Shown here in pieces: positions 11,477 to 23,002 of a DNA stretch of 64,000 nucleotides; position 1 is the first letter of the stretch, and every line of letters starts with the position of its first letter. This stretch comes from Cryptomeria japonica. Lineage: Eukaryota > Streptophyta > Pinopsida > Cupressales > Cupressaceae. A program made the position numbers and the translations under genes. The notes under the pieces were generated by a model. That model saw only the letters and a list, made by a program, of their open reading frames with translations, did not search any database and was not told where the DNA came from. The stretch is from positions 269,607,870-269,671,869 of the forward strand of contig NC_081407.1 of NCBI RefSeq assembly GCF_030272615.1. Reading direction: 5' to 3'.

Positions 11477-12903
11477 ATGTCGAGTTTTGGTGGAGAGGCT
11501 TCAAAGGAACATCCCGTCTTGGATTTCCAGGCTGCAGTGGGTTCAAAAACCCCATCCCAAAGTATCAAGACTTTTGATAATAAGCTTTTTACCTCAGATT
11601 CAGGGTCTGGCAGTGGTGGTGGCTCTCATATTACGAAGTTTAGTGGATGTCAGGAGAGATGCAGTGAGAGGTCGAGGTTGGTTATTGCTCCAGAGATGAT
11701 AGCTGAAGATGTTGAATACTTTTCAAAGCACTTGCTATATTGCAAGTTTTTGGGGATGAGGGTTTCCTTGCAGTTTTTGGAAAACTAGGCACAGAGGACT
11801 TGGGCACCGGAAGGGGAAATGGAGATTATGCTACTAGCAAACAACTACTTCATGGTTACTTTTAATTGCATGGATGATCGTAATAGTGTTTTTGAAGGAG
11901 GCCCATATTTTTACAACCAGGTGGGGTTGTTTATCAAACCTTGGCATGCGGGGTTTAACCCTTCGGAGGATCTCCTGAATAGGGTACCAGTGTGGGATCG
12001 CTTACTGCGCTTTATGGTGGAATGTTGTCAGGAGGATGTATTGAGGATGCTCACTTCATTGTTGGGGAAGCCAATGGGGCCTTCAACTTAAACCCTAGGG
12101 AGAAAGGTAATGACTTATTCTCGTATATGTGTTGAAATTGATCTTAGCAAACCCTTGCCAGATGTTATAGATATGTGTACGGGCTCTTATTCTTGGGTGC
12201 AACAGTTGGACTATGAGACTTTACCATTTCAATATCATCTGTGTCATGAGTATGGTCATCTACAGTGCAAGTGTCCTAGGTATAAACAGGTGGTGAGCCA
12301 ACCTCAGCAGTCGGCCCATAACCTAGATGGGGCTGATAGAGGAAAGGCTTCTTTGTCGGATGGGGTTGGTGGTGCCGATGGTTTTGTCTATGTTAAGACT
12401 AAGAATAGGAGTCAAGGACAAAAGAGGTCTTTGTGAGAGAGACAAGAGGAGGATATCTTTAATAGATTCAAAGCCCTGGATGACCTTAGCTAATAGGAAG
12501 TGAATCTGGGGTTAATCCCTTTGGATCAAGGTGCTTCAGGGGTGGTTCTGGGAAGCGTGATCAGGGACTCTACTCAGGCTCTGTAAGTGGCTGGAAGCCA
12601 GCATATGGAGATGGATCAGCTAGTAGTGGTCCAGCTAGGATCCACTTCTAGTGCAGAAGTAAATTTGGTTGGGAGGAGGGTTCTCCGACAGCTCATAAAT
12701 TAGAACCGACAAGGGGTAAAAGTCATAAAACCCCCGCACACCTGGGTCTTCATTAGAAATATATTAAGAAAGGTTCTGCAGAGAAGAATTCAAAGGTTGG
12801 TAGAAAGAAGGATTTGGATAAGATCAAACTGATGGGGGAAAATTTGGTTGAATCAAGGTCAGTTAAGACATTGGATTCTCACTTTTCAAATCTTCTGAAA
12901 TGA
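11477..12903 (+). pseudogene. LINE ORF1 (DUF4283, degenerate CCHC knuckle)
   Basis: ORF1 encodes the RNA-binding partner of the LINE RNP. From ATG 11477 a single register runs to 12436, broken by TAG at 11786 and TAA at 12089. The first part, around VIAPEMI...EDVEYF, leads to a DUF4283 core with WAPEGEMEIMLLANNYF, FEGGPYF and LFIKPWHAGFNP (about 11800-11965). Next come ARIC-type text (SRICVEIDLSKPLP, 12116) and the knuckle CHEYGHLQCKC (12240-12272), where the second metal-binding position is Tyr instead of Cys. A basic C-terminal region (about 12716-12900) lies in another register and ends LLK-TGA at 12901-12903, overlapping the ORF2 ATG. The TGA at 12434 is followed by in-register text resembling the family tail, so it is probably also a mutation. 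Confidence 0.85.
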
Positions 12904-15900
12904 TTGTGCTATCATGGAATGTAAGGGGCTTGAACAATGGCCCTAAACAAAAATTGTTTGGGAATTGATTAGGAGTCATTCTCCTTATTTCTTGTTCCTG
13001 TAGGAAACTAAACTTTTTGTGGAAAGTATGATGGGTGTGGTGTCGAAGCTGTGGGGGCGAGGTGAGTGTCAGTGTGTGGGGGCAACTGGCTCCTCTGGTT
13101 GGGTGGCCTACCTTTGGAACCCCTTGAGGATTCGTCCTATCTAGTGGGTTGCTTCCAGATCTTCTTTGTCTAGAGTTGCCTATAGTCTTGAGACTAGCGA
13201 ATATATTTTGTTTACCAACATTTATACCCCCACTGATCTTCTGGGTAAGCAAAATTTATGGTCTCACATTTCTTTTATGCAAGGACTATTCCCTTTTCAC
13301 CCCTGGATTATGGCAGGAGATTTTAATGCCATTTTAGAGTTGTGTGAGAAGAAGGGTGGTGTTATGCATTTGGAACCTTCTTCTATCCTCCTCCGAGATA
13401 GTATATCTTCATTGCATCTTGTTGACATTAAGCCTGGTAATGGCCTGTTTACTTGGAACAACAGGAGGGTAGGGGAGTATTGGATTGCGGAGAGGTTTGA
13501 CTGCTTTCTTGTTTCTAGTTTTTGGGTTGGTGGGGGGTGGTCCACATGTTCGGAGATTCTTGACTAGAGAGGGTCGGACCATTGGCCCATAAAGCTGGTG
13601 TCTTCTTCTACTCGAGTCACTCACACTCCTTCATTCAAATTCTAGCTTATGTAGTTGCGGGATCCTTCTTTGCAGGATCATGTTGTAGGATGGTGGAGGA
13701 AAGGGAGGCTAGCCTTTGGCACTACTATGTGCACTTTTACCAAGCAGCTGCAATTTGTTAAGGTTCAGCTTAAATGGTGGAACCACCAGTGTTTTGGGAA
13801 TATTTTTCATGCTAAGAAGGATGCTCAATTAGTGTTGAATGACATTACCAGGGAGATATGGTTTGACTGAAGCCTTGCTTAGGGAGGAAGACAAGGTTGT
13901 CAAGGATTTAGAGGAATGGGAGCTTAGAGAGGAAATCTATTGGAAACAGAGAGCTCATGTTGATTGGCTTCAAGCAGGGGACAAGAATACTGTGTTCTTC
14001 TTCAACTCAATGAAAGCAAGAAGATGTGGTAATTCTATTCTTGTTCTAGTCAATGATAGAGGTGAGCAATGTTTATCCTTGCAGGAGATCTCTAGGGAGG
14101 CTTTACAGTATTTTCGGTCCATCTTTAGAGAGGATAATCAGGGGGAGTCAGATGAGGAGAATCAGGTTCTCGCTTGTATTCCTTCCATAGTTACTAGGGA
14201 GATGAATGAGTAGCTTATGGGTCCTATTTTGCTGGAAGAACTTGAGAGGATTGTTTTCCTCATGAGGAAAGGAAAATCCCCTAGTCCGAATGGGTTCCTA
14301 GTTGAGTTCTTTCAAGACTTCTGGGATATTATCAAATTGGACTTGTTGGAGGTGGTCCAAGAGTCTGAAAGGAACAAGCAGATGCTTTGTGCTTTGAATG
14401 CGACTTTCATTGCACTAATCCCCAAGTGTGATGGGGCTAACCGGTTAGGCCAGTTCCATCCTATCTCTCTCTGTAATGTGATCTATAAGATCATTTCTAA
14501 GGTGATAGCGAAGAGGTTGAAGAACTGGCTCGGGGATGTCATCTTTGAGGAGCTGAGTGGGTTTGTGGAGGGTCACCAAATTCTAGATGGGGTGGTCATT
14601 GCTACTGAGACTATTAATTCTATGGCGGCTTCCAAGGAAAAAGATATGTTTATTAAGCTGGATATGGCTAAGGCCTATGATAGAGTTCGTTGGTCCTTTC
14701 TCCAGAAGATCCTTAGGGCCTTTGGCTTTGCTGATGAATGAATTCAATGGGTTATGAGTTGTGTTACGTCTACCTCTTTCTCGATGCTAATCAATGAAGA
14801 TCATATAGAGTTGTTTAGTGCTTCTAGGGGTCTTTGCCAGGGGGACCCCCTCTCCCCATACTTATTCATTCTTCTGGCTGAGGGTCTGGGGAGGTTGATT
14901 AAGCATAATATAAGTTTGGCAATTATTCAAGGTTGGAAATGGGGAATTGACCTGCATCCTCAATCCCATTTGCAGTTTGTTGATGACACGGCCCTAATGG
15001 GACTAGCCCGGATTAGAGAAGCCTCGAATCTGCGCAAATTTTTTGATGTTCATCTTGTGGCTTCGGGTCAGTTGATCAATGAGGATAAATTTTCATTATC
15101 TTTTTCAACACTCCAGGAAATATCCAAAGAAGGATTGCTCATATCCTAAGATTCTAGGTTGGTTCTCTCTCCTTGACTTACCTAGGTATTCCTATCTCTA
15201 CTGGTAACCCTCTCAGGGATTTGTGGCAGGGTTATCTTTTGTTGGGAGGGTTCAACTGATCCAGTCGGTGGTTCAAGCTCTTCCAATTTATCGGTGTATG
15301 CTCCAAGTGGCCCCTAAGTGGTTCCTGAAGGGTTTGGATTCTCTAGAAAGGCAATTCTTATGGGCAGGCACTCTGTCCTCCTACAAATAGTGTCTTGTCA
15401 ATTGGGACTTGGTGTGTAGCCCGAACACTCGGGTGGGCTTGGCTTAAGGCAATCTGTTTTATTTGGGGAGGCTTTGGCAGCTAAATTGTATTAGAGATGA
15501 TGTGTTGAACAGGACCGAGGTTGGCCTAGAATATTGGCCCATAAATACATGCAGAGGATCCCGAAGGAGGAAATCCCAAGGTATCCACTTGAGGGAAAGG
15601 GTTCTTCAATTTGGAGAACTCTCAAGAAAGGGGCCTCTCTTATAAAGGCAGGACTTTTCTGGATATGTAAGAGGGGGGAAGAGGTGTTTTTTTGTTTTGA
15701 CTCGTGGGATGGGTATCCCCCCATCATTGATCAGTTTCCCAATCTTGGGACTCTTTGCCAGAGGTTCCTAGAGGTAGGATGGTCTAGGGTGAGACTTTAA
15801 GGTTGTTTATAGGTGTGAGCATTTGGAGTTGGACCAGTGGAAGACTCCTAATGAATGGCCGATTGCTGATATGGATGAAGAATGTGTTGAACTGTATAAA

Positions 15901-17158
15901 ATCTTGGCAAACAGATACTATAGCTCTCTTAAGGGTAGGGATAGACTTACTTAGTCCCTGAATCCTAAGGGTGTTTTCACTGTTGCTAGTGGTTACCAGG
16001 AGTTGTTGTCCCGAAGATTGGAGTTGTTGTCCCGAAGATTGGAGGGGAGGGAGGTGCCTTGGTGGAAACAGGTATGGAATATTTTTTGTTGGCAAAGTGT
16101 AACTGTTTCGCTTGGACTTTGGCTTTGAATAGATGTCTTACTTGGGACAACATTCATAAGAGGGGATTCCTTGGGCCTTCCATCTGTGTATTGTGAGGTA
16201 ATGGGGAGGAGGATTTCTCACACCTATTCTTCAGATGTCCTTTCTCACTGCTAATTTGGCATTACTGGTGGGGGTGTGGAAGCATCCTTGTGTTCATGCA
16301 GATTCTTTGGTGGAGTTTTGGAGTAGTTTGGGCAGGCCTCCCATCCTATCCTCTTTTCCCCAGACTGTCTGGAATATTGGGCCTATTTTCATCCTTTGGC
16401 AAATTTGGCTGGAGAGGAATAGGAGGATCTTTAGGGAGGTCAGATTGTTAGTTCAACAAGTGTAGAATAGAATCATTGGTATGATTTGGGAGACAATGGA
16501 AGCTAAATGTGTGGTGAATTTTCCTCTGGATAGAGGAGAGACTGATATTGTGAGTAGGTTGGGTATGTAGGAGATGTCACCTGCCTCGGCATGTGTCAAG
16601 AGAAATAGACATGCTATGAAGAAATTTCAAAGGATGGGAAGGTGGACACCCCCTTAGGATGAGTTCATCAAGATTAACACTGATGGTTCCTCTAGGGGTA
16701 ACCTGGGTCTTGCTGGGATTGGCAATGTTGGTAGGGATAGTAGGGAAGAGGTAGTCTTCTTCTTCTTGGTGCATAAAGGGCAGCAGTCTAATAATTTTAT
16801 GGAGGGATTAGCAATTTTCTATTCCCTGGAGCACGCCTTGGAGATGGGGTGGCAGCAGATTATCTGTGAATCGGATTCGCAAATTATTGTTAATTTACTG
16901 ATTGAGCAGAAAGTGAGGGGTGCATTGGTAGTTGGCAAGGATCGTTCACCATATTCTTGATATTTTCTCTATGATGGAGAAGGTTTCTTTCATCCACATT
17001 CCTTGTGAATGGAATAGAGAAATTGATTGTCTAGCTAAGTGGGCTTCAGAGCATGATGATGACTGGAAGTTCAATGGTGGGAGCAACTTTCCCCAGATTA
17101 CTGTCTGGACCTGCATAAGATATTTGCTGAGGATATGGATAGTTATGAAGCTAGCTGA
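12900..17158 (+). pseudogene. LINE ORF2: endonuclease, reverse transcriptase, RNase H
   Basis: ORF2 nicks target DNA and copies the LINE RNA at the nick. ATG 12900 opens MIVLSWNVRGLN, the start of the AP-endonuclease domain. GDFNAIL (13318), FTWNNRR (13450) and SDHWPIK (13574) follow. RT motifs are KSPSPNGFLVEFF (14275), ALIPK, HPISLCNVIYKIISK, LDMAKAYDRVRW (14657), GLCQGDPLSPYLF (14830) and FVDDT (14976), with both catalytic Asp kept. A zinc-binding region like zf-RVT lies near 16080-16250. RNase H reads INTDGSSRGN (16672), MEGLA (16800), CESDSQIIV (16866) and HIPCEWNREIDCLAKW (16997). The natural end is probably MDSYEAS-TGA at 17156-17158. At least ten frame breaks or stops make it non-functional. 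Confidence 0.9.
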
Positions 17159-17325
17159 TTTTGGGTTGGGTTTGTGGTCCCCCCCTGGGGCCTTGAGACT
17201 CTGGTTCTCTCTTGGGTTGGGCGTGTGTTTCCCTCTTGGGGCTCTGAGACTTTGGTTCTCTGTTGTAATTCTTGATTAAGTTCTTCAATAAAGTTTTTAC
17301 CCCTTTATTCAAAAATAAATAAAAT
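17159..17325 (+). repeat. LINE 3' UTR with ~50-bp tandem duplication, poly(A) signal
   Basis: Two imperfect units (about 17160-17210 and 17211-17262) each run from ttgggttggg to gactNtggttctct. aataaa at 17287-17292 lies about 20 bp before an A-rich tail that abuts the right TSD. Confidence 0.8.
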
Positions 17326-17339
17326 TTAAATCTATGCTA
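17326..17339. repeat. 14-bp LINE TSD, right copy
   Basis: Exact match to 11065-11078. Confidence 0.92.
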
Positions 17340-17576
17340 ATTAGGAAGTAAGAACGAATCACCAATTCTTAACTAGTTAATAGATTCAAACATAAACCAA
17401 TGAAATAGAATACTAATCAAGAGAATTAAACAACAAATTAAATAAAAACTCCCTCAATAGTATTGTGCGGCTTCCGTTGTTCTTCTCCATATTGGTGATG
17501 TAGGTGGCTCTTAGATGTTGCACTAGGATTTCCTGTACGGCCCAACAACTTAGAAAAAAATGAGGTCAGAATTCAT
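17340..17576 (-). mobile_element. 3' LTR remnant joined to leader remnant
   Basis: 17340-17555 matches 17636-17833 (attaggaagtaag ... actccctcaatagtattgtg ... ttgcactNggattt), so with 11045-11078 it is the 3'-end portion of the second LTR. After about 17555 the match stops and about 20 bp of non-LTR leader begins, marking a deletion junction that removed the coding interior and the rest of the LTR. Confidence 0.65.
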
Positions 17577-17596
17577 GTTTCACGTCGGTTTCACCA
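17577..17596 (-). promoter_or_regulatory. Primer binding site
   Basis: Minus-sense TGGTGAAACCGACGTGAAAC begins one base inside the LTR end at 17598. It starts TGG, as expected for pairing to a tRNA CCA end. The tRNA was not identified. Confidence 0.65.
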
Positions 17597-18294
17597 TTGT
17601 TTTCATGCTTGAAATCATTAAATCTATGCTAATTAGGAAGTAAGAATGAATCACCAATTCTTAACTAATTAATAGATTCAAACACAAAACAATGAAATAG
17701 AATACTAATCAAGAGAATTGAACAACAAATCAAATAAAAACTCCCTCAATAGTATTGTGGCTTCCATTGTTCTTCTCCATATTGCTGATGTAGGTGGCTC
17801 CCAGATGTTGCACTGGGATTTCTTGCATAAGATAGACAATAATTTTGAAGACTATGATTCTAGATTCAATTGAGAAAAGAGGTTGAATTTATAGATTTAC
17901 AACACAAAGGAGGTGAGAAATAGAACTCAAGTGTTGATTGATAGATAACTAAGTTTGATTGATCAATAAACTCAATTGATTGGTATGTTAACTTAGATTG
18001 ATTGAAGAGTGAACTCAAATGATTGAAGAGTGAACTCAATTGATTAGCTAGTTGATTGGGTTGATTGGGGAGATGACTGATTAGATGGATTAGAAGACTG
18101 AATTGATTGATTAGTTAGAAAAAAGTTGATTTTGAGTGAAAATGGGTGATTGAAGAGTTAACTAAGTTAACTAACTAGTTAACTGATTTGATCAATCAAT
18201 TTGATTTTCAACATGTGTTGTAGGATTTTGAAGTTGAATTTGATTTTAATTTTCACTTTGGATTTGAATTTAGATTTTGGAATACTGAGATGCA

Positions 18295-21200
18295 TGTAGT
18301 ACCCCTACCCTAGTCTATTTCTAACCTTGGTTTAATCTGGATTAGTCTATCGAAATATTATGTGATAGTCAGATGTTGATTTTACGCATAGCTATTGATG
18401 TGGTTCTCACACTAGTTGTATGCAGATTTTTAGTGTTCCTATTTCGTGATGTTAGTATCGGACTAATGATTTCATTAAATTGTATATATGTATGCATGTA
18501 TGATCTTTTGTTGCAGGAGATTTCAGGTACGAAGTCGCATGAGTGCGAGGTTCGTCGTCACCTGGTTTTGCAGGTTTGAGCATATCTATTAATCCTTAGA
18601 GTTGGATTAGGTGGTCGTAAGACCCTAGTTGACCTTAGTCGTGCTCAAGTGAGCATCACCAGTCGTCGTCGGTGACCCCTTCTTGTTTGGGTTTGCGAGT
18701 CGTCTGTTTGGTTGACCTTCTCGATTTGCGTGCTTGGTGTGCATGGTTAATTTGGTTGATTAGTCCTTAGTAATTATTTTGAGTAAATATGCGTTTGTGC
18801 AATGAAGATTAATGGGCTAAAGTAAACGGGTTTTCGTTATGCGATTTTTCTTGTTAATGAATTGCCTGTTTTAAATTGGAAGTAAATTTGAATTAATGAC
18901 CGTTTTCGAATATTTAATGCATTTATATATATGCTGTTGAAAAGAAAGTTTAGTATTTTATCGCAATAGATGTAATTGCATTCTATTGGATTTTGATATT
19001 TGAAAGGTTAAATTTAATTGATTGAAGAAATCGATTTTTGAATTAAAGAGCAAGTTAAATTGTTGTTATAGTTGAAAAAGTATTAAATTTGGAGAATTAT
19101 TTGTAAATAAAGTTTTTTATTCCAAAATGGGATTTTTGGGTCAACTCTCCCATATAACCCAAATTTGGGAAAAATTTGGGAGGATGGACATTTTTGGAGG
19201 AGATTTTGGCTGAAAAGATTTTTGGGGGTTTTGGAGAAGAGGAGTTGGTTGATTCTGGCAGGATTGGGCTCTCCCTCAGCCATACCTGGATTGCGAATGA
19301 AGGTAGGAATTCTGAATTGTCTTCTTGTTGCCAAAAGAAATTATTGTTTTGATTGAAAGAAATGAATTTGTGTTTGAAAATCAATTTGTTTGGCTGGAGA
19401 TTTTAAATGGAAATGTGTATTTTTCTTCATGGCTGTTGGGCGTTTGAAATCCTTGGCTGTTTGTTGAGAATGAGAAAACCAATATGAAAACATGATTTCA
19501 ATATCAGTTTGTTTAAACCGAATGTATAGTAAATCAAAATTTCATTCTAAATCTTTGGGATGGGCGTTTGTGTTTATTGAGATCGAACTGTGCTTTTTAT
19601 ATAGCAAATTTGTTAAAAGACCAAGCTGTGCATTTTTATCCTTTTAAATCGGACTGTGTGTTCCATTTAAAAAAAAAATTTAATCGTATTATGTTTTGGA
19701 GCTGGGCGTGCGTTTTGTTTATTGTTCGGACTGTGTTTTGGGGATGGGAGGCGGGGAGCGGAGCTCCACCCGCTCCCTCCCCTCTCCCCCGCTCGCACCC
19801 CCCTTCGTTCCCCGCTCGCCCTTGGTTTTTCCCCTACGCTGGTGCTTCGACCTTGGCCGCGGCACACTGCGGTGGCCACAGGGCCGCGGTGGCCGCAGGG
19901 CGCCGCGGGCCTGCGGGCACCGCAGGGCGCCGCCGCCTGGCCGCGTTGAGAGGCGCCGCCTGCATGGTATGGGACGATGCTAGGGTTAGGGCACGGCCCT
20001 TCCCAGCGTGCCTCCCACATAATTTAACATGCGTTTTTTTTTGTTTTGTTTAAAACATAGTTTTATTTAAAATGCGTTTTTAGTTGTTTCAATCATGGTT
20101 AAAAAAAAAGGGGGTTATTTCAAGGTATTTTGTTTGGTATTAAAAAAAAACATATGATGCTATTATCATTTTAATGAAGGGTTGTTTGTAATGTTAAGTT
20201 TAAAGAGTTCTTAATCTTGATTAAGGTAGCATAAGAATGATAGGCGATATCTTGATTTTGATTAATTCTATAGTGGAGATTGTAAGTTAATCATTAGTCA
20301 ATCTCATTTCATGACTTATGCCCCTTTCCTGATTAAGCTCTAAATCGGTAATATTGCAATTTTTATATCATTGATTATATTCTGATCAATCTTGGATTAT
20401 TAAATCTAGATCTTACCTTCTAGCTGTTTAGAGCACTTGGCTAACTGAAGTAGTATTGTTTAAAGATAATAGAGAATAATATATTATTGGAAGATCGTTG
20501 AAATACGATATTGTAGAGGTCGGTTTTAGACCAGTGTGCTAATGATGTTTTTTGTTGGAGATTTAATGTCTTATTCAGTTGATTAATGGTTGTCTGAATT
20601 TTATTAATACGAATTGGTTAAAAAAACTCATTATGGCTTATATGTCTGTTTATGCTTTGAATTTTAACGAGTTAGAAAACCAAGAACGACTTATCCCTTG
20701 ATAAGGTAGATAACTGTAAGTTGTTTAGATCTTGTAGAAAACTTGATTGTCGTTTAATGATTAAATCAATTTGAGGAATATTGTCCTTTCTGATTATTGC
20801 CGTGCGAGTTTAATTTTTGTATTCGCCTTTAATTATGAATCGACATGTTTTGCTTTGTTTAAATAGGACCCTGTCGTATGGATTGACTTGGTGTACCTGT
20901 TTCAGTCCTCGAATTTTGAGTTGACTATGGATTGTGATGTTGAATTAGTTGGTTATATCCTCCTTGAGTGAGTCGAATGATGATTCGTGGTTAACCTTAG
21001 TTGTCAGGTCTCTAGTTAGAGTACCGTCAGTAAGTGATTACCCTTGAGTCATGTTTGACCAGATGATTGTTTCTCTCTTCTTGAACTCCGTTCGTCTTAC
21101 CATGTGTATTCCGTGGTTTGAGTTCATCTGAGTTAGTCTAGTGTCGTATGGGAAAGTGGCTTTCGATTGGGGGCCGCGCCCAAAGTGGCTGCTGGGTAAC

Positions 21201-22548
21201 CCGTCGAAAGTGAGTCTAATAAGTGATAACCTAAGTAGATTAGAAAATAATTTATAAATAAGATAATGTGCCGCACACATGAGACGAGTGCTATCATAGA
21301 TTCGACATGCTGTGAGAAGGCCTGAAATGGCAAACTACCTTCCTTGTCTTCACGAGAGGATGTGTGGGTCCACATGAGGCTTGGATGGGCCGGAAGTTCG
21401 GATTAGGTTGCTAGGGTTACCAGTGTATGGGCCGGGACCTATGAAGACTTGCCATGGTATCCATACCAGGTTGTGTGATGACACTTGTCCCTACGTTCGC
21501 TAGTGTGTTGTCGTTTTGTCCTGTTTTGAGTACCTTTGTGAGTCGTCCTTTGTCGTTGCCCTTGTGAGTGTCGGTTTCATGCTAGACCTTGGGTGGTGAT
21601 GGTTCAGTTTTATGGATGCTCTCATGGACTCTTATGTTATTAGCTTGGATTATGTTCAGCTGGATCCTGTTCCTTGTAAGGATCGTTTATGTATTTATTG
21701 ACCGGTGTGGTTGTTTGTATATTGCTTATGTATCGCCTTGATGGCTGGATTGTATGATGTAACCTCTTGTATTCTTAACTGTATTATTTATCAGAAGGGG
21801 TCTTGCAGTTGAGCAGACCCGGAGATGTAGCCCATTAGGGGTGAACTCCGAGATCATTATGGTGTTATGTGATGCATTCTCTTCTGTCTCTTTATTCAGC
21901 TTTATCATGTATGTTTAATTTATGTTGAATGGTTAAGTGGATAATTGGAATTAACTTTAGATGCTTTTATTCAGTTCTATCTTGAATGCCATGTGGATTG
22001 AATGCATAATTGGTTGAGATGCGATTTATCGTAATGCATGTGTGAAATCGTCCTTTTAATGCAATAAGTTGGAATATGGAATAATGCATCTTAGAGTAAT
22101 GAATTATACTCAGTTGTTGTTAAGGAATTTATATATGCTTGGGAAGATTGCGTGTTATGATGAAATCCTAATGTATTAGATTGTAGATGTATGGTTTGTA
22201 ATTTTAAATTGAAAAGCTTGAATGAGGTTGATGAATGGATCTCATGGATGAATCTTTGTGGTGATTTATATTTCCCTCTTTTGAAAGGAATTATTCTGAT
22301 TATGATTTAACTCGTTATTAAGATATTAGCTTATTGGATTAATTGTATGAGTTAAGTGAACTGTGAAAATTAAGTAATCTCATTGGGAAACTCTTTAGGA
22401 GATTAGTGGATGTCTTCCGCTTTGCAATCTGAATCTTTAGTATCTTGTTGCATCTTATGTGTTGTAACTTTATAAAAAAAAAAAAAAATTGCACTCTATT
22501 CTTGTATTTTTGGCTTATCCCTTCGGGGTTTCCTGGCGGGGCATTACA
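18295..22548 (-). mobile_element. 4.25-kb solo LTR, Del/Tekay-like Ty3/gypsy
   Basis: Ends are tgtagtaccc (18295) and gggcattaca (22548), with perfect TSD atgca at 18290-18294 and 22549-22553. In minus sense it starts TGTAATGCCCCGCCAGGAAA and ends GGGGTACTACA, as I recall for long-LTR Del/Tekay chromoviruses; that lineage call is memory-based. No gag or pol is present. Open frames inside it are short, apart from those in the GC-rich island. Confidence 0.85.
19735..19975. other. GC-rich island inside solo LTR
   Basis: About 240 bp, roughly 75% or more G+C and dense in CpG, set in DNA of about 35-40% G+C. A run around 19855-19950 reiterates ggccgcagggcgccg-type units. Overlapping frames of 75-160 codons are open in several registers because of composition, which argues against a real gene. 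Confidence 0.75.
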
Positions 22549-23002
22549 ATGCACGTGAAATTAATTGAAATTTGGTGAAATTCAAATTTGGGAAAAGATG
22601 AAATGAAATTAGATGAAATTAATTGGAATTAGAATTTGGGGAATTGGAGGAATAATTTAATTAATTTAATTATTTAAACATTATAAATGAGCCTAATTAA
22701 ATAATAAAGATTATTTAACTAAGGATTAATAAATCACAATTAATTAAATAATTAAATAGGGTTAACTGATTAAAATGATTTGAGAATGGAAATTGGATAA
22801 TTAGTAATGTAGAATGTGATGATTTGAATTAGTAAATTAGCTTAATTAAATCATTAAATAATTACTTAATTAAATAGACGAATAATTAGTATGCGATCAA
22901 TGAGACATTTGTAGGTGTCTACAACACCTTATTTATTAGATTTAATTTATTAAAGTAACACATAATTTTTTAATTATCTATACCAATAGCTATCATTTAT
23001 TA

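Larger units (their letters stand above)
11079..17325 (+). mobile_element. Full-length plant L1-type LINE
   Basis: A 6,247-bp insertion with a perfect 14-bp TSD: GC-rich 5' UTR, ORF1, overlapping ORF2 with endonuclease, RT and RNase H, a 3' UTR with aataaa, and an A-rich tail. The intact 5' end is unusual, because most plant LINE copies are 5' truncated. Both ORFs carry stops and frameshifts, so this copy is inactive. Confidence 0.92.
11045..22923 (-). mobile_element. Deleted LTR retrotransposon hosting two insertions
   Basis: Plus-strand ends are tgttttcatgcttg (11045) and ggtgtctaca (22923), flanked by acact (11040-11044) and acacc (22924-22928). The left start recurs at 17598, so two LTR copies exist. 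The right one (17598-22923) is the 5' LTR on the minus strand, with a primer site just inside. The left one (11045-11078 plus 17340-17555) keeps only the LTR 3' end. Nearly all internal sequence is gone. Later insertions are a LINE at 11079-17325 and a solo LTR at 18295-22548. Confidence 0.7.
17598..22923 (-). mobile_element. 5' LTR (about 1,067 bp net), split by solo LTR
   Basis: 17598-18294 plus 22554-22923 form one LTR with ends tgttttcatg/gtgtctaca in plus sense. It includes a gattga-rich stretch at 17930-18120 in which a ttgattgaagagtgaactca unit recurs. The interruption is the 4.25-kb solo LTR, flanked by atgca on both sides. Confidence 0.7.

Noticed and set aside
17340-17835. Simple local tandem duplication
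   Set aside because: The repeated block begins with an LTR terminus at both copies and a primer site lies between them, so these are two LTR remnants.
19568-20053. Overlapping open frames of 75-160 codons on both strands
   Set aside because: They coincide with the GC-rich island and are open in several registers at once because of composition. No domain or consistent start is seen.
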